NCBI RefSeq assembly: GCF_007830295.1
Contig: NZ_VLKC01000002.1
Location: 1,242,887-1,306,886 of the forward strand
DNA from: Sporomusa sp. KB1
Lineage (GTDB): Bacteria > Bacillota > Negativicutes > Sporomusales > Sporomusaceae
Direction: 5' to 3'
Length of the DNA stretch: 64,000 nucleotides
In this document: positions 18,629-26,587 of the stretch, one piece after another
Position numbering within the stretch: the stretch's first letter is position 1
How the letters are laid out: the number at the start of each line of letters is the position of its first letter
Notes under the pieces: generated by a model
Seen by the model: the letters and a program-made list of their open reading frames with translations, nothing else
Told to the model about the DNA's origin: nothing
Databases searched by the model: none
Position numbers and translations under genes: made by a program

Positions 18629-18657
18629 ACTATACCATAGATGCACCCCATCCGCAA
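18629..18657 (-). promoter_or_regulatory. nifH operon promoter
   Basis: On the minus strand TTGCGG (18652-18657) and TATAGT (18629-18634) are 17 bases apart. The same pair with the same spacing precedes the second nifB. It looks like a housekeeping-sigma promoter; no -24/-12 sigma-54 element is seen here, so control may lie in the leader. Confidence 0.6.
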
Positions 18658-18716
18658 CACTTCCGAATAATGTTCGAAAATTAAGTTTTCTGCATGCAAC
18701 AGTAGCTTCCAAACCT

Positions 18717-19964
18717 TTATCTGGCAGCTTCCTTTAATTCAAGTTGTTCGACGGCATAATAAAGCCCACTTCCCACGGTATAGCAATATTCCACCGACAT
18801 GATACCCCGCTTCAACAAACGTTTTTGCGCCTGATAGCTAATTCGCATAGTCAATACAGCATCACAATCCCGCAGTGCCGCCAGCGTGGACTCCCACCGC
18901 TTCTCTTTGGCATCACAGTCCTCATCGCTAATACAATTTTCCTTCAAGCTGCGCGTTTCCATTAGCTCATACCGGCTATTATTTACCTGATAAATATAGA
19001 ATTCCTTGGCTTGGCCGAAGTTCAAATCAACCATTTTGCCAAATTTGGTAGTAACCGCTACCTTGTAATGACCAACAAACGGCAATGCTTTGCGTTCAAC
19101 CAATTCAACCGGAGTGGCAGCTACACAATTTCTAAACTCACTGTTACGATCCTTAGCTAGAAGACCAATGGCATCTGCCCGGCACTGGCGGCAATGGGTC
19201 ATCTGCTTCAGTTCATCGTTGCAAGCCACTCGCATGGCCATAACATCGCGCATATTGGTTTGCGGCAGCCCGGAAAATACACTACCCGGCGTGGGAATGA
19301 AAGGCATAATATTGGTAAGGCAAGCACCTAATTGCTTGACTTTTTTGACAACAGCAGGCATATGCCAATCATTAACCATTTTAATCATTACAAGATTTAC
19401 TTTGACAGCAACGCCATGCCCCGCTAAGTACATTATTCCTTCCTGCTGGTTATTCAAAAGAATCTCTGCACCTTCTGCCCCGACATAACGAGTACCTTGG
19501 TAATTAACAGCGCCATAAATCTGTGCACCAACAATTGGGTCAGTACAATTAACAGTTACCGTGACGTGACGAACACCAAGTTTGACTATTTCCGGAGCGT
19601 ATTCGGGCAGCAGCAGGCCATTGGTTGACAGGCAAAATAGCATGCCCGGGTCTTTTTTCTTAATAAGCTCAATAGTCTCACGGGTTTCATTCCAATCAGC
19701 CAGAGCATCCCCCGGACCAGCAATCCCAATCACACTAAGATTGGGGATAGCAGCTTTCACCTGTTCAAATTTGGCAAACGCATCTGCAGGTGACAACAAT
19801 TCACTAGTTACTCCAGGGTGGCTTTCATTAACACAATCAAACTTGCGACTACAATAGTTGCAGCTGATATTGCACCGTGGCGCTACTGGCAGATGCATGC
19901 GTGCATATTGATCCTGGGCTTGACTGGAAAAGCAGGGGTGTTTATCGGTAAGCATGCGCGTCAT
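18717..19964 (-). CDS. nifB: NifB with NifX-like domain, copy 2 (diverged motif)
   Basis: A second 415-aa NifB, about 85% identical by eye to copy 1 over its whole length. The radical SAM motif CNISCNYC and the CRQC cysteines are intact. The NifX-like domain has diverged: the HFGH motif of copy 1 reads NFGQ here (DLNFGQAKEF), losing both histidines that would contact cofactor. The start is taken at ATG 19964 by alignment with copy 1; the ribosome binding site is weakened (AGGAAG instead of AGGAGG). It stands alone with its own promoter and leader. Role alongside copy 1 unknown. Confidence 0.93.
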   Translation of the reverse strand: MTRMLTDKHPCFSSQAQDQYARMHLPVAPRCNISCNYCSRKFDCVNESHPGVTSELLSPADAFAKFEQVKAAIPNLSVIGIAGPGDALADWNETRETIELIKKKDPGMLFCLSTNGLLLPEYAPEIVKLGVRHVTVTVNCTDPIVGAQIYGAVNYQGTRYVGAEGAEILLNNQQEGIMYLAGHGVAVKVNLVMIKMVNDWHMPAVVKKVKQLGACLTNIMPFIPTPGSVFSGLPQTNMRDVMAMRVACNDELKQMTHCRQCRADAIGLLAKDRNSEFRNCVAATPVELVERKALPFVGHYKVAVTTKFGKMVDLNFGQAKEFYIYQVNNSRYELMETRSLKENCISDEDCDAKEKRWESTLAALRDCDAVLTMRISYQAQKRLLKRGIMSVEYCYTVGSGLYYAVEQLELKEAAR

Positions 19965-20031
19965 AAAACGGGCCACTTCCTTTCTCTAAGTAGGCTTATA
20001 ATAAGAAAATTACATTTACACTCCATTAAAA

Positions 20032-20184
20032 GGCTTACCCCAGTAACTAACCGTGGTCAGCCTCATTACTTACTAAAAATAGTAAACTGTCTGCAGAAAA
20101 TACTCTCCATAAAAACATAAAAAGCTATGAGCAGAATTCTCTACTCAATAGCTTCATCGCTAAAATTCATTATCTTTTGAATTA
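20032..20184 (-). ncRNA. nifB copy-2 leader RNA, homologous to nifH leader
   Basis: Hairpin 1 at 20122-20154 and hairpin 2 at 20032-20062 match the nifH leader. In hairpin 1 the A-U pair of the nifH copy is a G-C pair here (inner stem begins GAGTAGA and ends TCTGCTC), a compensatory change supporting an RNA structure. The U-rich tail after hairpin 1 and the CTGCAGA box are conserved. Hairpin 2 has one mismatch more than in the nifH copy. No other content is seen in the gene-free stretch 19965-20368 apart from the promoter. Confidence 0.6.
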
Positions 20185-20213
20185 ACTATACCATAGCTAT
20201 AAGTTACCCGCAA
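20185..20213 (-). promoter_or_regulatory. Promoter of nifB copy 2
   Basis: TTGCGG (20208-20213) and TATAGT (20185-20190) on the minus strand with 17-base spacing, identical in both boxes to the nifH promoter; the final CTATGG of the spacer before TATAGT is also shared. Confidence 0.6.
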
Positions 20214-20368
20214 TAGTTCGGAGTATTTTGAAACATTTAATTTTTATGTAATTTCAGGTCAATTTTGACTTATTATTGCATTTGCATAAATATCGGGCTA
20301 TACTTTTAATAAACTACAATCTACCCTCAATCAGTAGATTGCAAATCCCCGAAGGGAGACTTGACTTT

Positions 20369-20560
20369 ATGGAAACTTCTAACGATGACGTACATGAACT
20401 GCTGGCAGCCTTAGTATCTTCCCTTAACAACACCCTTTACGATCTCTCAGCTGAGAGCGAAAGAAATAACAGTAAAGTAACTGCCAAACGCCTGGAGTAT
20501 TCCCGGCAAAAGGTTATGAGCGCTTGGGAAGTGTATACCAAAAAACGTGCCAACAAATAA
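20369..20560 (+). CDS. Small hypothetical protein, 63 aa
   Basis: Starts at ATG 20369 behind AAGGGAGA; the frame back to 20276 has no ribosome binding site. The acidic N-terminus (METSNDDVHELL) and basic C-terminus (YTKKRANK) suggest an amphipathic helical protein. No family recognised. It is divergent from the second nifB and ends at a bidirectional terminator. Confidence 0.6.
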   Translation: METSNDDVHELLAALVSSLNNTLYDLSAESERNNSKVTAKRLEYSRQKVMSAWEVYTKKRANK

Positions 20561-20602
20561 AAGAAGCTTAATGGACTCTCCTGTCCATTAAGCTTCTTTT
20601 AC
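20559..20602. terminator. Bidirectional terminator
   Basis: A 16-bp perfect stem (AAGAAGCTTAATGGAC and its complement, 20561-20598) with a 6-base loop, flanked by A and T runs. It serves both the small plus-strand gene and the minus-strand tcdA gene. Confidence 0.9.
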
Positions 20603-21360
20603 ATTCTATCAAAAACTATGTCTTTTACTACTTCCCCCGCAATAATGAGGCCAGCCACTGACGGTACAAAAGCAATACTGCCGGGAATTTGGTGGCGCGA
20701 TGTACATTTGCGCGTTGTTCCCTGCGGACAAATGCAGCCTTTGCTGCAGCTAGAACTCGCCGTCTCCACCGGGGTAAGCGGCACCTCTTTTGAATAGACT
20801 ACCTTAAGCGAAGTGATGCCCCGCTTTCTTAGCTCCTGACGCATCACCTTGGCCAACGGACACACTGAAGTACGGAAAATATCAGTCACCTCAAACTGTG
20901 TTGGGTCCAACTTATTGCCAGCCCCCATGGAGGAGATCACCGGAATATTTTTAGCTTTGGCCCTGACAACAAGATCAAGCTTACCGGTAACGGTATCAAT
21001 GGCATCTACGATATACGTATAATCGTCAGCAAGCAGTTTGTCTGCCGTATCTGGCAAATAAAATTCCTGAAAAACAGTGACTTCTGCCTTGGGATTTATC
21101 TCGAGAATACGTTCCCTCATAACCTCAACCTTAGGCTTCCCGATCGTTTTTCTAGTAGCATGCAGCTGCCGGTTAATATTAGTCAGGCAAATACAATCAT
21201 CATCCACCAGCACAAACTTACCTACACCTGAGCGCACCAGACCTTCCACAACATATGTCCCAACCCCGCCGATACCAAAAACAGCCACCTTGCTTTTTGC
21301 TAATTTACTCAGGCCTTCTGTGCCGATTAATAATTCTGTCCGGGAAAATTCATGCAGCAT
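20599..21360 (-). CDS. tcdA: tRNA threonylcarbamoyladenosine dehydratase (ThiF/MoeB family)
   Basis: E1-like ATP-dependent enzyme that cyclises t6A to ct6A at position 37 of ANN-decoding tRNAs. The 253-aa protein has the nucleotide-binding GIGGVGTYVVEGLVRSG motif (about residues 29-45), the VDDDCICLTNINRQ segment, and a C-terminal cysteine-containing stretch CSKGCICPQG. GGGTGA precedes the ATG. It stands alone; there is no sulfur-carrier partner nearby, which fits TcdA better than a ThiF/MoeB role. Confidence 0.9.
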   Translation of the reverse strand: MLHEFSRTELLIGTEGLSKLAKSKVAVFGIGGVGTYVVEGLVRSGVGKFVLVDDDCICLTNINRQLHATRKTIGKPKVEVMRERILEINPKAEVTVFQEFYLPDTADKLLADDYTYIVDAIDTVTGKLDLVVRAKAKNIPVISSMGAGNKLDPTQFEVTDIFRTSVCPLAKVMRQELRKRGITSLKVVYSKEVPLTPVETASSSCSKGCICPQGTTRKCTSRHQIPGSIAFVPSVAGLIIAGEVVKDIVFDRM

Positions 21361-21441
21361 CTATTGTCACCCTTTATTAACTAAAGTCTATGCATTTTAT
21401 TAGTGTAGCAAAAATCCCCAGGACAGTCAACAAGTCCTCGC

Positions 21442-21549
21442 CTATTTACGGGATATACGGGGCTTAATGGTTTTACCACATTTCGGGCAAATATGATTGC
21501 CCTCTTGATCCACTTCCATTACGGCCCCACACTGAATATGCACCAGCAT
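21442..21549 (-). CDS. Tiny zinc-ribbon-like protein, 35 aa
   Basis: A short ORF preceded by GGAGGTGG and starting ATG at 21549. The product carries one CPKCG knuckle and a third Cys at position 7, so half of a zinc-ribbon, followed by a basic tail ending RISRK. Similar micro-proteins exist in Firmicutes, but I cannot name a family. It lies 81 bases upstream of tcdA on the same strand and may be cotranscribed with it. Confidence 0.5.
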   Translation of the reverse strand: MLVHIQCGAVMEVDQEGNHICPKCGKTIKPRISRK

Positions 21550-21722
21550 CCTGCCACCTCCTAAATTAGTACCACAATAAACAGTATATGATGTTTCTTA
21601 AAAAATAGACCAAAAAATATATCTAACATTGATATAGCTGTTTAGGCAAAGATCTTCTGGGAGTAAACTCAACGGCTTTTTTTTACGATATATTAGTATC
21701 AACACCGACAAGGAGGTCTTTT

Positions 21723-22280
21723 ATGAACAAGGTCTATGCCCTTATTGGTCCCCCAGCTGCTGGCAAAAGCAGTATCTTGCATGAGCTTGCCCAATATGCC
21801 ATCCCCGAAATGGTCAGCCATACTACCCGTAAACCCAGACCCGGTGAAGAGCATGGTGTTCACTATTATTTTGTTAGTAAAGATGATTTTCAAAAAACCG
21901 AGCTTATTGAGCGGGTAGAATACTCAGGAAATTTCTACGGACTGAGTAAAGCAGAGGTATTAGACAAAGTCAAACTTTACCCAGTAAGCTTAGTAGCTGT
22001 TGAAATGCAAGGGCTTACCCAGTTAAAAAAATTGCTGGCCAATCGCCTTGAATCCATATTTCTTATGACCGACTATGATACTCTCATAACCCGCATGCTG
22101 GCCCGCGGTGATGCTGACGCGCTTATCAACCGTCGTATTGAATACGCCAAAAGCACCGGTGAGTTCGATAAGTGGCAAACTGCCACTTATGTAGTAAAAA
22201 ACACCGGTTCACTGGAAGTCGCCGTGCGCCAAATACTGGCAATCACCGGCAATGTCACCCTGCCGGACAAACGTGTATAG
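21723..22280 (+). CDS. Guanylate kinase-like protein
   Basis: A 185-aa P-loop protein: GPPAAGKSSIL at residues 9-19, then SHTTRKPRPGEEHGVHYYFVS, the GMP-binding region of guanylate kinases, and the EYSGNFYG segment. The P-loop is GPPAAGKS rather than GPSGSGKS, and the lid region is short, so it may be a paralogue of the main gmk with altered specificity. AAGGAGG precedes the ATG and a terminator follows at once, so it is monocistronic. Confidence 0.82.
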   Translation: MNKVYALIGPPAAGKSSILHELAQYAIPEMVSHTTRKPRPGEEHGVHYYFVSKDDFQKTELIERVEYSGNFYGLSKAEVLDKVKLYPVSLVAVEMQGLTQLKKLLANRLESIFLMTDYDTLITRMLARGDADALINRRIEYAKSTGEFDKWQTATYVVKNTGSLEVAVRQILAITGNVTLPDKRV

Positions 22281-22282
22281 CA

Positions 22283-22310
22283 AAAGGCCGCTCAAATTGG
22301 CGGCCTTTAT
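22283..22310 (+). terminator. Terminator of guanylate kinase-like gene
   Basis: AAAGGCCGC and GCGGCCTTT form a 9-bp perfect stem with an 8-base loop, 3 bases after the stop codon. The A/T flanks would allow function in either direction, also serving the minus-strand DUF1653 gene. Confidence 0.85.
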
Positions 22311-22326
22311 ACCCTTATTCTTACAC

Positions 22327-22566
22327 TTAATTGTCAACTTCTACTTCCAGGGCAAAGCGTGGGACCTCCTTGCCATCAAGTACAATATTTTCAAAAAACA
22401 TAGGTTTCGGACGTACCCATAACCGGTATTCCCCATACAATGCCCGGTAGACAATCAACGTCTCCCTAGTTTCACTATGAATAGCCTCACCGACAACATG
22501 ATACAGCTTTCCTTTATAATGACGATAAATTCCAGTCTTTACTCTAGGTGTCTTTTTTTCAGTCAT
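22327..22566 (-). CDS. DUF1653 domain protein
   Basis: A 79-aa protein matching DUF1653: GIYRHYKGKLYHVVGEAIHSETRE, YRALYGEYRLWVRP and MFFENIVLDGKEVPRF. The function of this small, widely distributed family is unknown. AAGGAGAAG precedes the ATG. It is 15 bases downstream of ribU on the same strand. Confidence 0.9.
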   Translation of the reverse strand: MTEKKTPRVKTGIYRHYKGKLYHVVGEAIHSETRETLIVYRALYGEYRLWVRPKPMFFENIVLDGKEVPRFALEVEVDN

Positions 22567-22581
22567 CCTCTTCTCCTTATA

Positions 22582-23160
22582 TTAATGCAAAATTGGGGAA
22601 AGCTTTTTGTAGACCAACAGGGTAATTAGCGAAATAATACTACCCTTGATTAAATTAAATGGCACAATAGCAAAAACAATAAAAGTCTTAAGATCAACAA
22701 TTAATGGGTTCGCTACCCTCCCCATAGTAACTATAGCCTCAAGAGGAAGATGTAATGCTGATTGATATAGTGGAATTAAAACCCAATAATTTACTGCCGC
22801 CGCCATCAGCGTCATAGAAACTGTTCCGGCAGCAAGAGCCAGAATCGCCCCGGTACGATTCTTTTTTTGACGATAAATAACAGCTGCAGGTACAACAAAA
22901 CCTGTCCCAACAAAAAAATTGGCCATCTCTCCAATACCTGCCGTTTGTGTACTACTTACATGCAGGATGTTTTTCAGCATCACAATCAAACACCCCGCCA
23001 ATGGCCCTAGTGCAAAGGCGCCAATAATAGCCGGTATATCACTAAAATCCAGTTTCAAAAAAGGCGGCATAAAAATAATTGGCAGCTCCAGCAGCATCAA
23101 AATTGTGGCTGCACTTGCCAGGATTGCCACCCGCGTCATATAAACCATATTTATATGCAC
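22582..23160 (-). CDS. ECF transporter substrate-binding subunit, RibU-like
   Basis: A 192-aa integral membrane protein with five to six hydrophobic segments. It has the RibU-type signature LKLDFSDIPAIIGAFALGPLAGCLIVMLKN in the first third, pointing to riboflavin uptake as the S component working with a shared EcfAAT module (not in this window). It starts at GTG 23160 behind GGAGGGGGAG; an ATG at 23148 is an alternative. The 45-base gap upstream leaves no room for an FMN riboswitch. Confidence 0.85.
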   Translation of the reverse strand: MHINMVYMTRVAILASAATILMLLELPIIFMPPFLKLDFSDIPAIIGAFALGPLAGCLIVMLKNILHVSSTQTAGIGEMANFFVGTGFVVPAAVIYRQKKNRTGAILALAAGTVSMTLMAAAVNYWVLIPLYQSALHLPLEAIVTMGRVANPLIVDLKTFIVFAIVPFNLIKGSIISLITLLVYKKLSPILH

Positions 23161-23205
23161 TTACTCCCCCTCCTACCAACTCGGTACAGCTATATTTCAT
23201 TTACA

Positions 23206-23499
23206 TCAATGCAGCACTTGTGGATTGTCTACTGTAGCGTTATGCAAGGCCGCAATAACAAATTCGACCAGCACGGTTTCTATTATCGTTTCATGAACAG
23301 CCATAACCTCTTCCATTTCTAAACCATGGCGCAGGTTCATATACTCAAACACCCGAGCTAAGCCTTCCGCATATACTTCCTGAACCTCGGCCGGCATCTT
23401 ACCTCTAAGAACATCATAATAAAGTAACCCGTAACGCTTGCTGATATCCTCCAAATGCAAGGCAAACAAGTACTTATAATCCTCTATCATATCCGTCAT
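23206..23499 (-). CDS. Hypothetical protein, 97 aa (RsbU-N-like helical)
   Basis: A helical, acidic, cysteine-free protein of 97 aa. The pattern (LFALHLEDISKRYG, VFEYMNLRHGLEMEEVMAVHETIIE) is reminiscent of the N-terminal helical domain of RsbU-type phosphatases, but the match is only by eye. It is upstream of ribU by 45 bases on the same strand. GGGAGAG precedes the ATG. Confidence 0.65.
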   Translation of the reverse strand: MTDMIEDYKYLFALHLEDISKRYGLLYYDVLRGKMPAEVQEVYAEGLARVFEYMNLRHGLEMEEVMAVHETIIETVLVEFVIAALHNATVDNPQVLH

Positions 23500-23715
23500 T
23501 GGGCTTCTCTCCCTTTTTTAACTCTGTGAAGTTTCTCAGCAACACATTATAACATACTTATTTATTCGCAACCAAATGCCAAATCCCTACATGTTTTTTC
23601 AGATAATCCTCATCATAAATAAAATTGTCTACAAACTTAGGGCTGACACATAGGATTTATGTTTCAACTTGGTGAATTCTATTTTCATTAGACTTACCTG
23701 ACTGGAGGAATTACC

Positions 23716-24000
23716 TTGAAAAAAATTCCCTTCTTCCCAAAACTACTCCTACTGCTTATGCTGGTTACTTGCATGGTTTTGCCTGTACAAGCTGTCTTCT
23801 CAGCAATAACCAACGTCGATCAAGTCAAAGTCTTCGCTGAGCCAACCCCCTCAGCGCCAGTTATCGAAACGCTAAAATTAGGCGACGTAGTCCGGGTGTA
23901 TAGCAAATCGGACGATGGCCAATTCTGGCAGGTAGAACACAAAAACCACCGTGGCTGGATTATATTTAGCCAAATAAGCCCCAAAGATCACAGGTACTAG
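23716..24000 (+). CDS. Secreted SH3b-domain protein, 94 aa
   Basis: TTG start with GGAGG 7 bases upstream. The N-terminus has lysines followed by a leucine-rich signal sequence ending near the VQAVFS region (about residue 29). A single bacterial SH3 domain follows: VKVFAEPTPSAPVIETLKLGDVVRVYS, then WQVEHKNHRGWIIFSQI. Likely periplasmic or wall-associated. It ends at a strong inverted repeat. Confidence 0.8.
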   Translation: MKKIPFFPKLLLLLMLVTCMVLPVQAVFSAITNVDQVKVFAEPTPSAPVIETLKLGDVVRVYSKSDDGQFWQVEHKNHRGWIIFSQISPKDHRY

Positions 24001-24013
24001 AGTTCCTAATCAC

Positions 24014-24066
24014 AAAAGGGGCGGTTCTGATTAAAATGATAGCTTCATTCCAATCAGAACCGCCCC
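24014..24066. terminator. Terminator shared by SH3b gene and small membrane ORF
   Basis: A 15-bp perfect stem beginning GGGGCGGTTCTGATT (24018-24032 with 24052-24066). On the minus strand it ends in a TTTT run, fitting termination of the small membrane protein gene. Confidence 0.8.
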
Positions 24067-24087
24067 TACTATCCGTGATTGTAAACA

Positions 24088-24195
24088 TCACCATTTGTCA
24101 CTTCTAAATAAGTTATCAAATAAAACCCTAATGATACCGCTAAAGCACAGAATCAAAACACCAAAGGCACACAATGTAAACAAATAATCAAGCAT
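24088..24195 (-). CDS. Small single-helix membrane protein, 35 aa
   Basis: A very short ORF on the minus strand starting at ATG 24195, with GGGGGAGG 9 bases upstream. It encodes one hydrophobic helix (LFTLCAFGVLILCFSGIIRV) followed by a charged tail NLFRSDKW. The downstream inverted repeat with U-run at 24014-24066 is correctly placed as its terminator. Its size and form resemble subunit-stabilising peptides such as KdpF, but no kdp genes are near, so the role is unknown. Confidence 0.5.
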   Translation of the reverse strand: MLDYLFTLCAFGVLILCFSGIIRVLFDNLFRSDKW

Positions 24196-24316
24196 TTGTC
24201 ACAGCCTCCCCCTTATGCTTTAGTTTCTTACTTTAAGAATAACATACTATGTAAAACAGTTCCAGGGACAAAAGTCCTATTTCTAGCTACATACAATACG
24301 ATGGAGCATTACAGCA

Positions 24317-24344
24317 AAGGATCCACGAATACTCGTGGATCCTT
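24317..24344. terminator. Terminator of LPP20-like gene A
   Basis: A 12-bp perfect stem (AAGGATCCACGA) with a 4-base ATAC loop, 16 bases beyond the stop of the minus-strand gene. It lacks a long U-run. Confidence 0.65.
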
Positions 24345-24359
24345 AAGTATTTATACTAG

Positions 24360-25202
24360 CTATTCAATAAATACTACTGAACAGTTACTAAGAAAACCAG
24401 TCGCTTGATTTTCAATTAGAACACGATTCGCATCTTCCACTGAAATAACCGGATTGCAATTTTGACCAGCTAAGCGCACAGCTTTCACTACTAGGGGATT
24501 ACTTCCAGCCTGGGATAAATCATTAACACCATCTGCCGAATAAACAGCCATCCCACGACTAACTACTTTATCATAATCTAGATTTTTATGACCATAAATG
24601 GGTTTATCATTATTATCCAGAATTACCGGTGACATAACCCTTTCTAAACCGAAACCACGGCAATCAATGATAAGTCCCGTATATCCATGGGAAGATGCAG
24701 GTATGCTTGGTGTAGCAGAAATGGCCTTAGAATATGTTGGATTTACAGGTGCAGGAAATGGTTCAACTACACCCGTATCTTGCAGGACTACACCCGCCAG
24801 ACTATCAGCTCCACCATACATAGGGATTTTTAATACCACCTGATAACTACCGTCAGAATTGGCTTGTTCAGATACCACTCTGGCACCCCTGACTAACGTT
24901 GACATTTTTGTTTTTACAACATCACTTTCCACGACCATGTCTTTTACGAAGGTTTCCGAATCAACACGTACGCCCTCCACAAATTCACCTAAGTTTCTGT
25001 AGGCATCAACAATAGCGGCTCTGCGTGCCAGGGCTTTTGCTTGTCCGGGATTTCTAGCTGTCGCTGGTGCCGCGCCATAACCTTCGGCTGTAATATCACC
25101 ATTACCCCAATCTGCATTACCACTGGCAAATGCACCAGCACAAAAAATAACAGATAATACAATCGCCGAAATCATAACAAATAACATTTTACTTCTTTTC
25201 AT
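24360..25202 (-). CDS. Secreted LPP20-like protein A
   Basis: A 280-aa exported protein with a clear signal peptide (MKRSKMLFVM...AGAFAS, cleavage near residue 26). The region 40-130 resembles the LPP20 fold: ALARRAAIVDAYRNLGEFVEGVRVDSETFVKDM, then LVRGARVVSEQ. The C-terminal half is variable. Its neighbour at 25279-26301 has the same domain arrangement, so the two arose by tandem duplication. Probably envelope-located in this diderm; there is no lipobox, so it is periplasmic or secreted rather than a lipoprotein. Confidence 0.75.
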   Translation of the reverse strand: MKRSKMLFVMISAIVLSVIFCAGAFASGNADWGNGDITAEGYGAAPATARNPGQAKALARRAAIVDAYRNLGEFVEGVRVDSETFVKDMVVESDVVKTKMSTLVRGARVVSEQANSDGSYQVVLKIPMYGGADSLAGVVLQDTGVVEPFPAPVNPTYSKAISATPSIPASSHGYTGLIIDCRGFGLERVMSPVILDNNDKPIYGHKNLDYDKVVSRGMAVYSADGVNDLSQAGSNPLVVKAVRLAGQNCNPVISVEDANRVLIENQATGFLSNCSVVFIE

Positions 25203-25278
25203 CTTCTCTTCCCCCTTGTCTTTTTATGGTGCTTAATTTTTTACCACTACTTTAATGTATCAGCTGCCAATCCGAACA

Positions 25279-26301
25279 TTAATCTTTTCTCCCTTGATGC
25301 CAGTTAAGTCCCCAATTATATGCATTATCCATTGCTTCATGTCCGCTGAAATAATCGCCCAGTTTAGTGATTTTATACTGACTGTCACCATTTTTTTCAA
25401 TGACAGCAATCGCGCACATATTTTTTCCAGCATCAGGTTTATCTAAGCGAATAATGATATCTGGCTTTCCGCTTTGTTTTACGGTAACCACACCATCTAA
25501 CTCTGACCACTGATTAATCCCCTTATAAATATAGGAATAAATCAATATTCGCTTAAAATTATTAATCCTCTGCCCATTTATCAATAAATTTTCTCCAGAT
25601 TGAGCATTACCTGATCGATCATCAATATCAATACTGATATATGGTGTATTTTTATAATCGCCAAACTGCTTATTTAATGCATCCATGACATCTTTATGCT
25701 GATAAGTTTCATAGAAACAACCAATATCCAAATCGACCTTTTTCCCTGCAGCTACTTTATTTTTAGAGCCTTGATACCAATTTAAGTTCGTATTAATATC
25801 ATCAATAACTAAGTTAGCCGTATCACCTGTATTGTCTAAAATAACACGTGATGTTTCGAGATTGAATTGTTCTGTATCAGGCACTATATTTACAATTGCT
25901 TGTAGCCCTTGAATTCCATATAGCGGCGCCCGCATAATGACACGATAAGAACCATCATATAACATATCAGCTTTAATAACTTGTGCCCCCTTGATAAAGC
26001 CGGAGACTTGTGTACGAATGGTATCATTTGCGACCATCATATCTTTAACTGTTGTTTTCGAATCTACTTTTACCCCGCTGACCATTTCCAACATATTTCT
26101 ATAACAATCGCTTTTAGCAGCCCGCAATGCTAATAAACGTGCTTGCGCTGCAGAATGTGCCTGTTCAGCGGGTACTCCATAACCTTCAATTTCTACAAAT
26201 CCAGCTCTCCAGTCTATACCATTTGCTAGCCCAGCAGACGCATTCGCCATTACAATTACTAATGTACAAAAAAGAATAGCATATTTTTTTAGCTTACACA
26301 T
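25279..26301 (-). CDS. Secreted LPP20-like protein B
   Basis: A 340-aa paralogue of the downstream gene: signal peptide (residues 1-26, ending SAGLANG), then LLALRAAKSDCYRNMLEMVSGVKVDSKTTVKDMMV and FIKGAQVIKAD matching protein A. The C-terminal 200 residues are unlike protein A and contain a NINTNLNWYQGS segment and several aspartate-rich turns. It is transcribed 76 bases upstream of A, probably as one unit. Function unknown. Confidence 0.75.
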   Translation of the reverse strand: MCKLKKYAILFCTLVIVMANASAGLANGIDWRAGFVEIEGYGVPAEQAHSAAQARLLALRAAKSDCYRNMLEMVSGVKVDSKTTVKDMMVANDTIRTQVSGFIKGAQVIKADMLYDGSYRVIMRAPLYGIQGLQAIVNIVPDTEQFNLETSRVILDNTGDTANLVIDDINTNLNWYQGSKNKVAAGKKVDLDIGCFYETYQHKDVMDALNKQFGDYKNTPYISIDIDDRSGNAQSGENLLINGQRINNFKRILIYSYIYKGINQWSELDGVVTVKQSGKPDIIIRLDKPDAGKNMCAIAVIEKNGDSQYKITKLGDYFSGHEAMDNAYNWGLNWHQGRKD

Positions 26302-26509
26302 TTCATCTAAACCTCCCCCATATAATCCAAAATTATAGGCATTACCAGGATAGCAATTCCTATAGTCTTATACAGTAAGCATCCTTGGCGATATCCATTG
26401 CAAAATTAAGTTCCCCCATTTGATCATATTTCGCAATTTTCGCTGCACTTCTATGAATTTCCTGCTATAATTAGCATAAAATTCATATCCTGACCCGGCT
26501 TGATAAGAC

Positions 26510-26556
26510 AAAAACTACCAGGAACAGTCCTTAGCTGGCTGTTCCTGGTAGTTTTT
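26510..26556. terminator. Strong bidirectional terminator
   Basis: An 18-bp perfect stem (AAAAACTACCAGGAACAG and complement) with an 11-base loop, ending in TTTTT both ways. It terminates the minus-strand gene at 26588. Confidence 0.9.
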
Positions 26557-26587
26557 CCGTGTCTTATGCCTAAAAACTCATCCCTAT

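Noticed and set aside
18474-18657. ANTAR-type (NasR/NitR) antitermination leader for nifH
   Set aside because: ANTAR targets need two hairpins with hexaloops having A at position 1 and G at position 4; only one hexaloop-like hairpin (GATGAA) is seen and its first loop base is G. Kept as an unclassified leader.
23161-23205. FMN riboswitch upstream of the RibU-like gene
   Set aside because: The 45-base gap is too short and has none of the conserved RFN elements.
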